Assembly (NCBI GenBank): GCA_963786225.1
Contig: CAWAYQ010000029.1
Coordinates: forward strand, 62,001-126,000
DNA from: Flaviflagellibacter sp963786225
Lineage (GTDB): Bacteria > Pseudomonadota > Alphaproteobacteria > Rhizobiales > Methylopilaceae
Direction of reading: 5' to 3'
Length of the DNA stretch: 64,000 nucleotides
In this document: positions 24,560 to 32,950 of the stretch, piece after piece
Position numbering within the stretch: position 1 is the stretch's first letter
Layout: every line of letters begins with the position of its first letter
Position numbers and translations under genes: made by a program
The notes under the pieces: model-generated
Database searches by the model: none
What the model was told of the DNA's origin: nothing
Seen by the model: the letters and a program-made list of their open reading frames with translations, nothing else

Positions 24560-26731
24560 ATGACGATCGCGACCAAGGTTTCTCGCCGCAACTTCATCGT
24601 CGGCTCGGCTGCGGCCGTCGGCGGCTTCTCGCTCGGTTTCCATGTCCCCTTTACGCCGGAGGCGCTGGCGCAGGCGGCGACCAGTCCGGAGGTGAACGCC
24701 TGGGTCGTGGTCCGGCCGGACGAGACCGTCGTCATCCGCATCGCCCGCTCGGAGATGGGGCAGGGCACGCTGACCGGCTTGGCCCAGCTCGTCGCCGAGG
24801 AACTGGAATGCGACTGGTCCAACGTGACGACGGAATACCCGACCCCCGGCCAGAACCTCGCCCGCAACCGTGTCTGGGGTAACTATTCGACCGGCGGCAG
24901 CCGCGGCATCCGAGAATCGCATGATTACGTCCGCCAGGGCGGAGCCGCCGCGCGCGAGATGCTCGTCGCGGCTGCCGCCGCCGAGTGGAAAGTGCCGCGC
25001 TCCGAATGCTCCGTCGCAAAGGGCGTCATTACGCACAACCCCAGCAAGCGCACGACGACCTACGGCAAAATCGCCGAAGCCGCCGCGAAGCAAGCGCCTC
25101 CCGGTAATATCGCGCTCAAGGATCCAAAGGACTGGACGATCGCCGGCAAGCCGCTGCCGCGCCTCGATACGGCCGACAAGCTGACCGGTAAGCAGATCTA
25201 TGGCGCCGATCTGAAGTTCCCAGGGATGTTGAACGCTGTCGTCCGTGCCTGCCCGCATTTCGGAGGCAAGATCGCGAGCTTCGATCCGGCCGCCGTCTCC
25301 GGCATGCCGGGTGTGAAGAAGGTCGTGAAGATCGACGACGCCACGGTCGCGGTCGTTGCAGATACCTGGTGGCGCGCCAAGACCGCGCTCGATGCCCTTC
25401 CGGTTACCTGGGACGAAGGGCCGAACAAGGACGTCTCGAGCGCGTCGATCGCCGAGATGCTGAAGGCCGGCCTCGATGCCGAAGACGCTTTCGTCCTGAC
25501 CAAGACCGGTGACGTCCAGGCGCAGTTTTCGGGTGGAGGCAAGGTGGTCACCGCCTCCTACGCCTTCCCGTACCAGAACCACGCCACGATGGAGCCGATG
25601 AACGCCACCGCGCTCTATACGCCGGACCGCTGCGAGGTCTGGGTGCCGACGCAGAACGGCGAATCGAGCCTTGCCGTTGCGGCCGAAGCCGCCGGCCTGC
25701 CGGTCCAGAAGTGCGACGTCCACAAAGTGCACCTCGGCGGCGGCTTCGGTCGGCGTGGCAATTTCCAGGACTATGTCCGCCAGGCCGTGCTCCTCGCCAA
25801 GGAGGTTCCCGGCACGCATGTGAAGCTGCTGTGGACGCGCGAGGAGGACATGCTTCACGGCGCCTACCATCCCACGACGCAGGCCAAGCTGACGGGCGCG
25901 CTGGACGCCGAGGGCAATCTGACCGCGCTGCACATGCGCATCTCCGGCCAGTCGATCCTCGCGACCGTGCGGCCGGAAGGCATGCAGGGCGGCATGGACC
26001 CGGTCGTCTTCCAGGGTCTCACCGCGAGCAGCCCGGAAGGCCATCTCGGCTACACGATCCCGAACCTCGTGATCGATCATGCGATGCGCAATCCGCCGGT
26101 TCCTCCGGGCTTTTGGCGCGGCGTGAACCTCAACCAGAATGCGATCTACATGGAGTCCTTCATGGACGAGCTGGCGCACGCGGCCGGCGTCGATCCGCTG
26201 GAGTTCCGCCGCAGGCTGATGAAGAATCACCCGAAGCATCTGGCGGTCCTGAATGCGGTCGCCGAGCGCATCGGTTGGGATAAAGCCCCGCCGCAGGGCG
26301 TTCATCGCGGCTTGGCCCAGATCATGGGCTTCGGAAGCTATGTTGCGGCGGCGGCGGAGGTGTCCGTCACGGACGGCCGACTGAAGATTCATCGTATCGT
26401 CGCGGCGACCGACCCGGGCCATATGGTCAATCCGCAGCAGATCGAGCGACAGGTCGAGGGCTCCTTCGTTTACGGTCTCTCCGCCAGTCTCTACGGAGAA
26501 TGCACGGTGAAGAACGGCCGAATCGAACAGGAGAACTTCGATACCTACGAGGTGCTTCGGATGGCGGACATGCCGGCGGTCGAGACGATCATCATTCCGT
26601 CGGGCAATTTTTGGGGCGGCGTCGGCGAGCCGACCATCGCCGTCGCCGCCCCGGCGGTCCTCAATGCGCTTTTCGCAGCGACAGGCAAGCGCATCCGCAC
26701 CCTGCCGCTGAAGAACCACGATCTGGCTTGA
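24560..26731 (+). CDS. Molybdopterin-binding subunit of IorB-type hydroxylase
   Basis: 723 residues with a twin-arginine-type leader (KVSRRNFIVGSAAAVGGFSL), so probably exported folded. Two aldehyde-oxidase/xanthine-dehydrogenase molybdopterin domains occupy the rest: RSEMGQGTLTGLAQLVAEEL, HLGGGFGRRG, PPGFWRGVNLNQNA and, near residue 690, GGVGEPTIAVAAPAV carrying the general-base Glu. This is the isoquinoline 1-oxidoreductase beta/nicotinate dehydrogenase branch, hydroxylating N-heterocycles or aldehydes. Its place inside a sox/fcc operon is unusual. ATG 24560 matches the signal peptide; the substrate is unknown. Confidence 0.9.
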   Translation: MTIATKVSRRNFIVGSAAAVGGFSLGFHVPFTPEALAQAATSPEVNAWVVVRPDETVVIRIARSEMGQGTLTGLAQLVAEELECDWSNVTTEYPTPGQNLARNRVWGNYSTGGSRGIRESHDYVRQGGAAAREMLVAAAAAEWKVPRSECSVAKGVITHNPSKRTTTYGKIAEAAAKQAPPGNIALKDPKDWTIAGKPLPRLDTADKLTGKQIYGADLKFPGMLNAVVRACPHFGGKIASFDPAAVSGMPGVKKVVKIDDATVAVVADTWWRAKTALDALPVTWDEGPNKDVSSASIAEMLKAGLDAEDAFVLTKTGDVQAQFSGGGKVVTASYAFPYQNHATMEPMNATALYTPDRCEVWVPTQNGESSLAVAAEAAGLPVQKCDVHKVHLGGGFGRRGNFQDYVRQAVLLAKEVPGTHVKLLWTREEDMLHGAYHPTTQAKLTGALDAEGNLTALHMRISGQSILATVRPEGMQGGMDPVVFQGLTASSPEGHLGYTIPNLVIDHAMRNPPVPPGFWRGVNLNQNAIYMESFMDELAHAAGVDPLEFRRRLMKNHPKHLAVLNAVAERIGWDKAPPQGVHRGLAQIMGFGSYVAAAAEVSVTDGRLKIHRIVAATDPGHMVNPQQIERQVEGSFVYGLSASLYGECTVKNGRIEQENFDTYEVLRMADMPAVETIIIPSGNFWGGVGEPTIAVAAPAVLNALFAATGKRIRTLPLKNHDLA

Positions 26732-26734
26732 GCC

Positions 26735-27064
26735 ATGACCGGTCGGGGCGGCAAGTTGATGCGCCTCGGGCTGATCCCTCCGCTCGCGGTGCTCGGCGTC
26801 GTAGCCGCGACGTCTGCTGCTGCCGAAGCGCCGGCCGGTGCCACGACATGCTCGGGATGTCACGCGCCGGCCGGCAGCAACCTTGCCGTACCTACACTGT
26901 CCGGTCGCACGGCCGGCTCAATCGTCGCCGACATGCAGTCGTTCCGCTCAGGGGCCCGTCCGGCGACGGTGATGGACCGGATTGCCAAAGGCTTTTCCGA
27001 TGAAGAGACACGTGCCATCGCCGATTGGCTCGCGAGCAGTGACCATGCGTCAGGCCAGCCGTAG
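26735..27064 (+). CDS. fccA: Monoheme cytochrome subunit of flavocytochrome c sulfide dehydrogenase (FccA-like)
   Basis: A 109-residue c-type cytochrome: signal sequence to about residue 30, heme site CSGCH at 39-43, and a C-terminal FSDEETRAIADWL helix typical of small c554-like cytochromes. It lies 3 bp after the molybdenum subunit and overlaps by 20 bp with the FccB-type flavoprotein. That neighbour identifies it as the cytochrome partner. Family members pass electrons from sulfide oxidation to soluble cytochrome c. Confidence 0.82.
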   Translation: MTGRGGKLMRLGLIPPLAVLGVVAATSAAAEAPAGATTCSGCHAPAGSNLAVPTLSGRTAGSIVADMQSFRSGARPATVMDRIAKGFSDEETRAIADWLASSDHASGQP

Positions 27065-28319
27065 AACCGTTCTTCAGGGCGTCGCAGCGTCCGGCGCTGT
27101 CGCTGTTCTCGGCGCTCCCGCCGCGCTGGGTCAAGCGCAGCCGCGCGTCGTCGTCATCGGCGGCGGCTTTGCCGGCGCTAGCTGCGCGCGGGCGCTGAAG
27201 CAGAAGGACCGCGACCTGGCGGTAACGTTGATCGAGCCGCAGACGCTTTATACCGCGTGTCCGTTTAGCAACGAGGTCATCGCCGGCCTGCGCGAGATCG
27301 AAGCGCAGCAGTTCACCTATGACGGCGTACGCCGCGCGGGTGTCGAGGTCGTGCATCAGGCCGCGACAGGCGTCGATCATGCTGCTCACCGGGTCCGGTT
27401 GGCTGACGAATCGGAGGTCGCATACGACCGCCTCGTGATCGCCCCCGGCGTCGATCTCAGGTTCGATGCCATTTCGGGATATTCCGAAGCCGCAGTCGAG
27501 ACGATGCCGCATGCATGGAAAGCCGGAGGCCAGACCGTTCTGCTGCGCCGCCAGCTTGCCGAGATGGAGGATGGCGGCACAGTCGTCATCTCGGCGCCGT
27601 CCAATCCGTTCCGCTGCCCGCCCGGACCTTATGAGCGGGCCAGCCTGATCGCGCACTATCTCAAGCTCGCCAAGCCGAAGTCGAAGCTGATCATCCTCGA
27701 CGCCAAGGACCAGTTCTCAAAACAGCGCCTGTTCGAAGCGGCCTGGCAAGAGCTCTATCCCGGCATGATCGAATGGGTGCCGTTGTCGATGGGCGGGCGC
27801 GTCACCGAGGTCGATCCGGCGACGAAGACGCTGCTCACGGAGTTCGGAAGCCACAAGGCCGACGTCGCGAATGTCATTCCGCCCCAGCGCGCCGGCGCCA
27901 TTGCCGCGATTGCGGGCGTCGCCGACCAGACCGGCTGGTGCCCGATCGATCCCGTAACGTTCGAGTCGAAACTCCGACAGAGGATTCACGTCATCGGCGA
28001 TGCCGCCGTCGGCGGAGCAATGCCGAAATCAGCCTTTACCGCGAACGCCCAGGCCAAGGCCTGCGCCGCTGCCGTGGTCTCGCTGCTGCGCGAACGGAAA
28101 CCGCCCGAGCCGAAGCTCGTCAATACCTGCTACAGCCTCGTCGCACCCGACTACGGCATCTCGATCGCGGGCGTATACCGGCCGAAGGACGGCCTGCTTG
28201 CCGAAGTGGAGGGGGCCGGCGGCACGAGTCCGCTGGACGCGCCTGCTTCGGTGCGCGCCGCCGAGGCGGTCTATGCCGACAGCTGGTTTCGCACCATCAC
28301 GGGCGAGGTCTTCGCATGA
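27045..28319 (+). CDS. soxF: Flavocytochrome c sulfide dehydrogenase, flavoprotein subunit (FccB/SoxF)
   Basis: A 424-residue periplasmic FAD enzyme. Tat-like leader (ASRRTVLQGVAASGAVAVLG), the ADP-binding VVVIGGGFAGASCARAL, redox cysteines in TACPFSNEV (about residue 72) and NTCYSLVAPDYG (about 361), and FAD-binding IHVIGDAAVGGAMPKS. The Cys pair is the active disulfide of sulfide-oxidising flavoproteins. It oxidises sulfide to polysulfide or sulfur, passing electrons to FccA. The start overlaps fccA and the stop overlaps soxX (ATGA), so translation is coupled. Confidence 0.92.
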   Translation: MRQASRRTVLQGVAASGAVAVLGAPAALGQAQPRVVVIGGGFAGASCARALKQKDRDLAVTLIEPQTLYTACPFSNEVIAGLREIEAQQFTYDGVRRAGVEVVHQAATGVDHAAHRVRLADESEVAYDRLVIAPGVDLRFDAISGYSEAAVETMPHAWKAGGQTVLLRRQLAEMEDGGTVVISAPSNPFRCPPGPYERASLIAHYLKLAKPKSKLIILDAKDQFSKQRLFEAAWQELYPGMIEWVPLSMGGRVTEVDPATKTLLTEFGSHKADVANVIPPQRAGAIAAIAGVADQTGWCPIDPVTFESKLRQRIHVIGDAAVGGAMPKSAFTANAQAKACAAAVVSLLRERKPPEPKLVNTCYSLVAPDYGISIAGVYRPKDGLLAEVEGAGGTSPLDAPASVRAAEAVYADSWFRTITGEVFA

Positions 28320-28750
28320 AGACCGCCCTCCTTGCCGCCATGCTCGCCGCTCCCGCCGTCGCGGCGGAAAGCCCGGCGCCGTATGCCATCAGCGGCGACA
28401 CCGTCGCTGTTTCGCTCACCGGCCGCCCCGGTGATGCCGCGAAGGGCGAACGCCTGATTATGGACCGCCACCGCTCGCTCTGCGTTCTCTGTCACATGGG
28501 TCCGTTCCCGGAACCGCACCTTCAGGGAAATCTCGCTCCGGACTTGACCGGTGTTGGCGCGCGCCTGTCGGAATCTCAGATCAGACTCCGCGTCGTCGAC
28601 ATGAAGGCGCTCAACCCGTCGAGCTTGATGCCCTCCTATCTCAAGATCAGCGATACCCCGGAAACCGCATCGGCATGGCGCGGCAAGTCCATTCTCGATG
28701 CAGCCGAGATCGAGGATATCGTCGCCTATCTCGTAACCTTGAAGGACTGA
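28316..28750 (+). CDS. soxX: SoxX, monoheme cytochrome subunit of SoxAX
   Basis: A 144-residue protein: signal peptide (KTALLAAMLAAPAVAAE), heme site CVLCH near residue 56 and the SoxX signature GNLAPDLTGVGARLSE followed by the Met-bearing LNPSSLMPSYL. SoxX accepts the electrons released when SoxA links a sulfur substrate to SoxY. It sits in the order soxF-soxX-soxY-soxZ-soxA, overlapping soxF by 4 bp. Confidence 0.93.
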   Translation: MKTALLAAMLAAPAVAAESPAPYAISGDTVAVSLTGRPGDAAKGERLIMDRHRSLCVLCHMGPFPEPHLQGNLAPDLTGVGARLSESQIRLRVVDMKALNPSSLMPSYLKISDTPETASAWRGKSILDAAEIEDIVAYLVTLKD

Positions 28751-28752
28751 TC

Positions 28753-29223
28753 ATGCCGGGCAGGCGTCAAACCCTCATCGCCAGACGCGATCTCATTCTC
28801 GGCGCCGGCGCCGGCCTTGCCGTTCTCACTTTGCCGCGCGCCGCCATCGCCCGTCCGACATTGGAGGACGCGATACGCGCCTTCACCGGCGGTCGGGCGG
28901 TGAGCGACGGACGGGTAAAACTCGACATCCCGCCGCTGCTCGAGAACGGCAATGCGGTCGGCGTCACGGTCGATGTCGAAAGCCCCATGACCGCGAACGA
29001 CCATGTCCGCCGCATTGCGCTGTTCAACGAAAAGAACCCGCAGGCCGACATCGTGGTCTTCCATCTCGGCCCGCGCTCCGGCCGCGCTCGCGTTTCGTCG
29101 CGCATCCGCCTCGCCACCTCGCAGACGGTGGTCGCCATCGCCGAACTGACCGACGGCAGCTTCTGGTCCAGCCGGGCGAGCGTCATCGTCACGCTCGCCG
29201 CCTGCATCGAGGATTTGTCATGA
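28753..29223 (+). CDS. soxY: SoxY, sulfur-carrier subunit (atypical C-terminus)
   Basis: A 156-residue Tat-exported protein (LIARRDLILGAGAGLAVL leader) with the SoxY immunoglobulin-like domain (VSDGRVKLDIPPLLENGNAV; DHVRRIALFNEKNPQ). The substrate-carrying arm normally ends GGCGG. Here it reads VTLAACIEDLS: the cysteine is present but the flanking glycines are alanines, and four residues follow the two after the Cys. The change is in frame and not explained by a frameshift. The stop overlaps soxZ (ATGA). Role: carries sulfur intermediates bound to SoxZ. Confidence 0.88.
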   Translation: MPGRRQTLIARRDLILGAGAGLAVLTLPRAAIARPTLEDAIRAFTGGRAVSDGRVKLDIPPLLENGNAVGVTVDVESPMTANDHVRRIALFNEKNPQADIVVFHLGPRSGRARVSSRIRLATSQTVVAIAELTDGSFWSSRASVIVTLAACIEDLS

Positions 29224-29543
29224 ACGCCCGCGCGCTCATCAATGCGCCGAAGACGGCGCGCAAGGGAGAGATCATCGAGATCAGAGCGATGATCGCGCAC
29301 AAGATGGAGACAGGGTACCGCCAGGGCCCGAACGGTAAGATGATCCCGCGCGACATCATCACCCGTTTCGTCTGCACCTATGCCGGCGCGGAGATATTCT
29401 CGGCCGACTTGTTCCCAGCCGTCTCCGCCAATCCTTTCATCGCCTTTTCGACGGTCGCCATCGAGAGTGGAACGATCTCGTTCGCCTGGAGCGGCGACGA
29501 CGGCCAAACTCAGACGGCGACCGCCGAGATCACGGTGACCTGA
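29220..29543 (+). CDS. soxZ: SoxZ, sulfur-carrier partner
   Basis: A 107-residue protein that matches SoxZ end to end: LINAPKTARKGEIIEIRAMI, HKMETGYRQGPNGKMIPRDI, the FVCTYAG strand and ANPFIAFSTVAIESGTISF. It has no signal peptide and is presumably co-exported with SoxY through its Tat signal. It overlaps soxY by 4 bp and soxA by 1 bp. Confidence 0.94.
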   Translation: MNARALINAPKTARKGEIIEIRAMIAHKMETGYRQGPNGKMIPRDIITRFVCTYAGAEIFSADLFPAVSANPFIAFSTVAIESGTISFAWSGDDGQTQTATAEITVT

Positions 29544-30319
29544 TGCGATGGCGTGAACTTCGCTTCGCGGCTGCCGCCGCCGTAATGAGCGGTACGGCGA
29601 TGGCGGAGATCCCGGCGGGAGACAAGCGTTCCGGGAGCGAGTTCATGTCCGAGGAGACGCAGGCGATGCAGGCGGACGATACGAGCAATCCGGGCATGTT
29701 CTCGGTGCTCGACGGCGAGCGCCTGTGGCAGGCGCCGGCGGGGCCGGACGCGAAGAGCTGTGCATCGTGCCACGGCGATGCAAAGCTCAGCATGAGCGGC
29801 GTCGCCGCCCGTTATCCCGCCATCGATGAGAGTTCCGGCCGCGCGATCGACTTGGCTGGCCGCATCGACCTCTGCCGTCGGAACAGGCAATCCGCCGAGC
29901 CATTCCGCCGCGAGAGCGAGGAACTCCTCGCCCTGACGGCCTACGTCGCCAACCAGTCGCGCGGGATGTCCATCGCTCCCCCGGCGGACAAGCGGCTGAC
30001 GTCGTCGCGAGAAAGCGGCAGGCGGCTGTTCGAGATGCGGATCGGTCAGCTCGATCTCTCCTGCGCCTCCTGCCACGACGCCAATTGGGACAAGCGCCTC
30101 GGCGGCAGTCCGATCACGCAGGCCCATCCCACCGCCTATCCGCTCTACCGCCTCGAATGGCAGTCTGTCGGCTCGCTGCAGCGCCGCATGCGCAATTGCA
30201 TGGTCGGCGTCAGGGCCGAGCCTTACGAATTCGGGTCCCAGGCGTTTATCGATCTCGAAACTTATCTGAACGCGCGCGCGGCTGGCCTTCCGGTTGAGAC
30301 GCCAGGAGTGAGGCCTTGA
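29543..30319 (+). CDS. soxA: SoxA, diheme cytochrome subunit of SoxAX
   Basis: A 258-residue protein with signal peptide, heme sites CASCH at 73-77 and CASCH near 174-178, and the active-site cysteine in RNCMVGVRAEPY (about residue 218), which becomes the persulfide ligand. SoxAX joins thiosulfate or related sulfur to SoxY. Start and soxZ stop share a base (TGATG). This is the last gene of the operon; the sequence after it encodes no SoxB. Confidence 0.94.
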   Translation: MRWRELRFAAAAAVMSGTAMAEIPAGDKRSGSEFMSEETQAMQADDTSNPGMFSVLDGERLWQAPAGPDAKSCASCHGDAKLSMSGVAARYPAIDESSGRAIDLAGRIDLCRRNRQSAEPFRRESEELLALTAYVANQSRGMSIAPPADKRLTSSRESGRRLFEMRIGQLDLSCASCHDANWDKRLGGSPITQAHPTAYPLYRLEWQSVGSLQRRMRNCMVGVRAEPYEFGSQAFIDLETYLNARAAGLPVETPGVRP

Positions 30320-30733
30320 TACCCTTCTGCAGCAGCCGTCCTGCGCGACGGGAAGACCGCGCTCGTCGCGGCCTGTCAGGTTAATTCGCCGGTCGAATAA
30401 ACTTATGTATCAAAATCTGGTGGGCGGCCGAATGTCACGACATTTCGCGACATTTCGTGAACAACCCGGCAAAATTTAGAGCCACCCCAGGTGCACACTC
30501 CGAGCTGTATTTCGGAGTGAACCAATGAGCCTGACGTACCTACGGGTGATCGCGGCATCATCGGAAATGGGCTTGGCCGCCGCCCGGGCTCGAGGACGCG
30601 GCTCCGACTGCCGGCGGCCGTATCAGCGGCACTCATCCAGCAACGCTCCTCAGACGGCCATGACCGTCAGCCCGCGCGTGCCGCGTGCTCGTGAAGACGT
30701 ATCCGTGGACAGTATCTTTTCCAGGAGAGACCC
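30320..30733. other. 414-bp region after soxA: promoter and a doubtful 70-codon ORF
   Basis: The stretch holds a second copy of the sox-type promoter (30439-30502). A 70-codon ORF from ATG 30525 to 30737 overlaps the methyltransferase start as ATGA and has CGGAG upstream. Its composition (Ser/Arg/Pro-rich, no hydrophobic core) looks non-protein-like. It may be untranslated leader. Confidence 0.4.
30439..30502 (+). promoter_or_regulatory. Second sox-type promoter with tandem GACATTTC
   Basis: GACATTTC occurs at 30439-30446 and 30449-30456, exactly 10 bp apart, then TTTAGAG at 30475-30481 and CACACTCCG at 30494-30502. Offsets (26 and 19 bp) are identical to those at 23615-23668, and about 37 of 54 positions agree. 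It would drive the methyltransferase and permease genes. Confidence 0.6.
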
Positions 30734-31531
30734 ATGAACGCCATCATTCCCACCGCTCGCTTCCCGCTTGCCGTGCTGTTCGCATCCGTCGTGATCGGAA
30801 CGGCTGCCGCGCAGACGGTCGATCTCGATGTTCCCTTTGTCCCGACCCCGCCGCAGGTTGTTGACAAGATGATAGAAATCGCCGGCGTCAAGGAAGGCGA
30901 GGTCGTCATCGATCTCGGTTCGGGCGACGGCCGCATCGCCATCGCCGCGGCCAAAAAGGGCGCGCGCGCCTATGGGGTCGATATCGATCCGGAGCGCGTC
31001 GACGAGGCCAACGCCAATGCAAAACAGGCCGGTGTGGCGGACCGCGTGACCTTTCGCGAGCAGGATCTGTTCGACACCAACATCAAGGATGCCGACGTCA
31101 TCACCATGTATCTGTTGCCCAGCGTGAACCGTGACCTGCGTCCGCGCATCCTGGATCTCGAACCCGGCACCCGGATCGTCTCGCACGCCTTCGACATGGG
31201 CGAATGGGAGGCCGACCAGCGCGTCAGTGTCGATGGGCGCGAGATTTATTTCTGGCGCGTGCCGGCCAAGGCCCAGGGCCAATGGACGTTCCAGCACAAC
31301 GGCCAGTCCTTTCCGGTGACCCTGACTCAGCGCTTCCAGAAGATCGAGGGGACGGCGTCGCTCAACGGCGGATCGGCCGAGGTCAAAGGTATGGTCGACG
31401 GCGAGATGCTGAGGCTCGCGGTCGAAACGCCCGAGGGACCGCGCGAATTCCACGCCCGCGTCAACGGCGGCACGCTGGAGCCCGTCGCCGCCGAGGGAAC
31501 CGCCACCGGCTGGACGGCGCGGCGCGGCTGA
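30734..31531 (+). CDS. SAM-dependent methyltransferase-fold protein with signal peptide
   Basis: 265 residues. The N-terminus (PTARFPLAVLFASVVIGTAA, cleavage after AQ) is a convincing Sec signal. Then comes a class I methyltransferase core: VPTPPQVVDKMIEIAG-type entry, VVIDLGSGDGRIAIAAAKKG (SAM motif I), GVDIDPERV (motif II) and DVITMYLLPSVN (motif IV). The C-terminal 80 residues form a beta-rich domain. SAM is not known in the periplasm, so either the leader is a membrane anchor or the protein does not use SAM. ATG 30734 follows AGGAGA. The APC permease follows 64 bp on. Confidence 0.75.
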   Translation: MNAIIPTARFPLAVLFASVVIGTAAAQTVDLDVPFVPTPPQVVDKMIEIAGVKEGEVVIDLGSGDGRIAIAAAKKGARAYGVDIDPERVDEANANAKQAGVADRVTFREQDLFDTNIKDADVITMYLLPSVNRDLRPRILDLEPGTRIVSHAFDMGEWEADQRVSVDGREIYFWRVPAKAQGQWTFQHNGQSFPVTLTQRFQKIEGTASLNGGSAEVKGMVDGEMLRLAVETPEGPREFHARVNGGTLEPVAAEGTATGWTARRG

Positions 31532-31595
31532 TTGCGCACGGGCCGCCGCCTGGAGCGGCGGCCCTTTCCACAATCCCAAAGCAAGGTGAAGCATC

Positions 31596-32924
31596 ATGTC
31601 TGCCGACGCACAGCCCCGCGCCAGTCTGTCCGTGCTCGACGGCGTCGCCCTCATGGTCGGCACCGTCGTCGGCATCGGCATATTCCGCACGCCGTCGCTC
31701 GTTGCCGCGAATGTCGGCGGAGACCTCACTTTCATCCTGGTCTGGCTGGCAGGAGGGGGCGTGGTTCTGATCGGGGCGCTCTGCTATGCCGAGCTTGCCG
31801 CGGCCCATCCCAATATCGGCGGGGAATATCATTTCCTGCACCGCGCTTTCGGCCGGTCGCCGGCCCTTCTGTTCGCGTGGGCGCGGTGCTCGGTCATACA
31901 GCCGGGCGCCATCGCCGCCGTTGCCTTCGTACATGGCGACTACGCCCAGCAGATCCTCCCGCTCGGCAGCCATGGCTCGGCCATGCATGCGGCCCTCGCG
32001 GTCGCGGTGCTGACCGGCCTGAACGTGGCGGGCACGCCGCAATCCAAGGCCGTGCAAATAGTACTCACTCTGCTCACTTTGGTTGCCGTCGGCTGCGTGG
32101 TCGTGGCGGGCTTCACCGCGGATTCCGTGGTCTCGGCTCCCTCCGCCCCGAGTATCGGCGGTACGGGCGCGCTCGGCATGGCCATGGTGTTCGTCCTTCT
32201 CGCCTATGGAGGCTGGAACGAGACCGCGTACATCTCCGGGGAGTTGCGCGATGTGAGGTACACCGTGATCCGGGTCCTGATCTATGGCATTCTCGTCATC
32301 GTCTGCACGTACACACTGATCAATCTCGCCTTCCTCAACCTCCTGGGACTCGAGGGTCTGCGGGCCTCGGACGCGCCGGCGGCGGCAGTGATGCGCGCGG
32401 CAGCCGGGGAAGGCGGTGTGCTGGCGCTGAGCCTGATCGTCTGCTGCGCGGCGCTCAGCACGATCAACGCGACGATCTTCACGGGCGCCCGCGCCTATTA
32501 TGCGCTCGGCCGGGACGTGCCGCAGTTCCGCAGCTTTGGCGACTGGGACGGCCGTGGCGACACGCCCCTCAACGGCCTCCTGATGCAGGGGGCGCTCACC
32601 CTGGGCCTGATCGTGCTTGGGGCCGTCACGCGGGACGGATTCCAAGCCATGGTGGATTATACCTCGCCGGTATTCTGGCTGTTCATGCTGCTCATCAGCC
32701 TGTCGCTTTTTGTGTTGCGCCGGCGGGAACCGGACCGGGCGCGGCCTTTTCGCGTGCCGCTCTATCCCGTTTTGCCAGCCCTTTTCACGCTCGCCTGTAC
32801 CGGTCTGCTCTATTCGAGCCTGGTCTATACAGGCAACGGCGCGCTGCTCGGCCTTGCAGTGCTGATCGCCGGGCTGCCGCTGCTATTGCTCAAAGTGCCG
32901 CCGAAGCCGGCTCCGGCGGAATAG
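31596..32924 (+). CDS. APC-superfamily amino-acid/polyamine permease
   Basis: A 442-residue transporter with about 12 helices. The first carries the APC signature GVALMVGTVVGIGIFRTPS (unwound GxG helix). AYGGWNETAYISGELRD in helix 6 is the typical E-rich segment of LAT-type transporters and exchangers. RRREPDRARPFRVPLYP precedes the last helices. Substrate probably an amino acid; nothing more exact can be said. It follows the methyltransferase gene on the same strand, possibly under the sox-type promoter upstream. Convergent with ogt (26 bp gap). Confidence 0.85.
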   Translation: MSADAQPRASLSVLDGVALMVGTVVGIGIFRTPSLVAANVGGDLTFILVWLAGGGVVLIGALCYAELAAAHPNIGGEYHFLHRAFGRSPALLFAWARCSVIQPGAIAAVAFVHGDYAQQILPLGSHGSAMHAALAVAVLTGLNVAGTPQSKAVQIVLTLLTLVAVGCVVVAGFTADSVVSAPSAPSIGGTGALGMAMVFVLLAYGGWNETAYISGELRDVRYTVIRVLIYGILVIVCTYTLINLAFLNLLGLEGLRASDAPAAAVMRAAAGEGGVLALSLIVCCAALSTINATIFTGARAYYALGRDVPQFRSFGDWDGRGDTPLNGLLMQGALTLGLIVLGAVTRDGFQAMVDYTSPVFWLFMLLISLSLFVLRRREPDRARPFRVPLYPVLPALFTLACTGLLYSSLVYTGNGALLGLAVLIAGLPLLLLKVPPKPAPAE

Positions 32925-32950
32925 GGGACCGGCGGCACCGTGGATCGCCC

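Noticed and set aside
24485..26863. Minus-strand frame of 792 codons opposite the molybdopterin subunit
   Set aside because: Antisense to a fully recognisable enzyme; composition is Arg/His-rich as expected for a GC-rich shadow.
30525..30737. 70-codon ORF after the second sox-type promoter
   Set aside because: Ribosome site and ATGA overlap are suggestive, but the sequence has no protein-like pattern; kept only as a note in the region entry.
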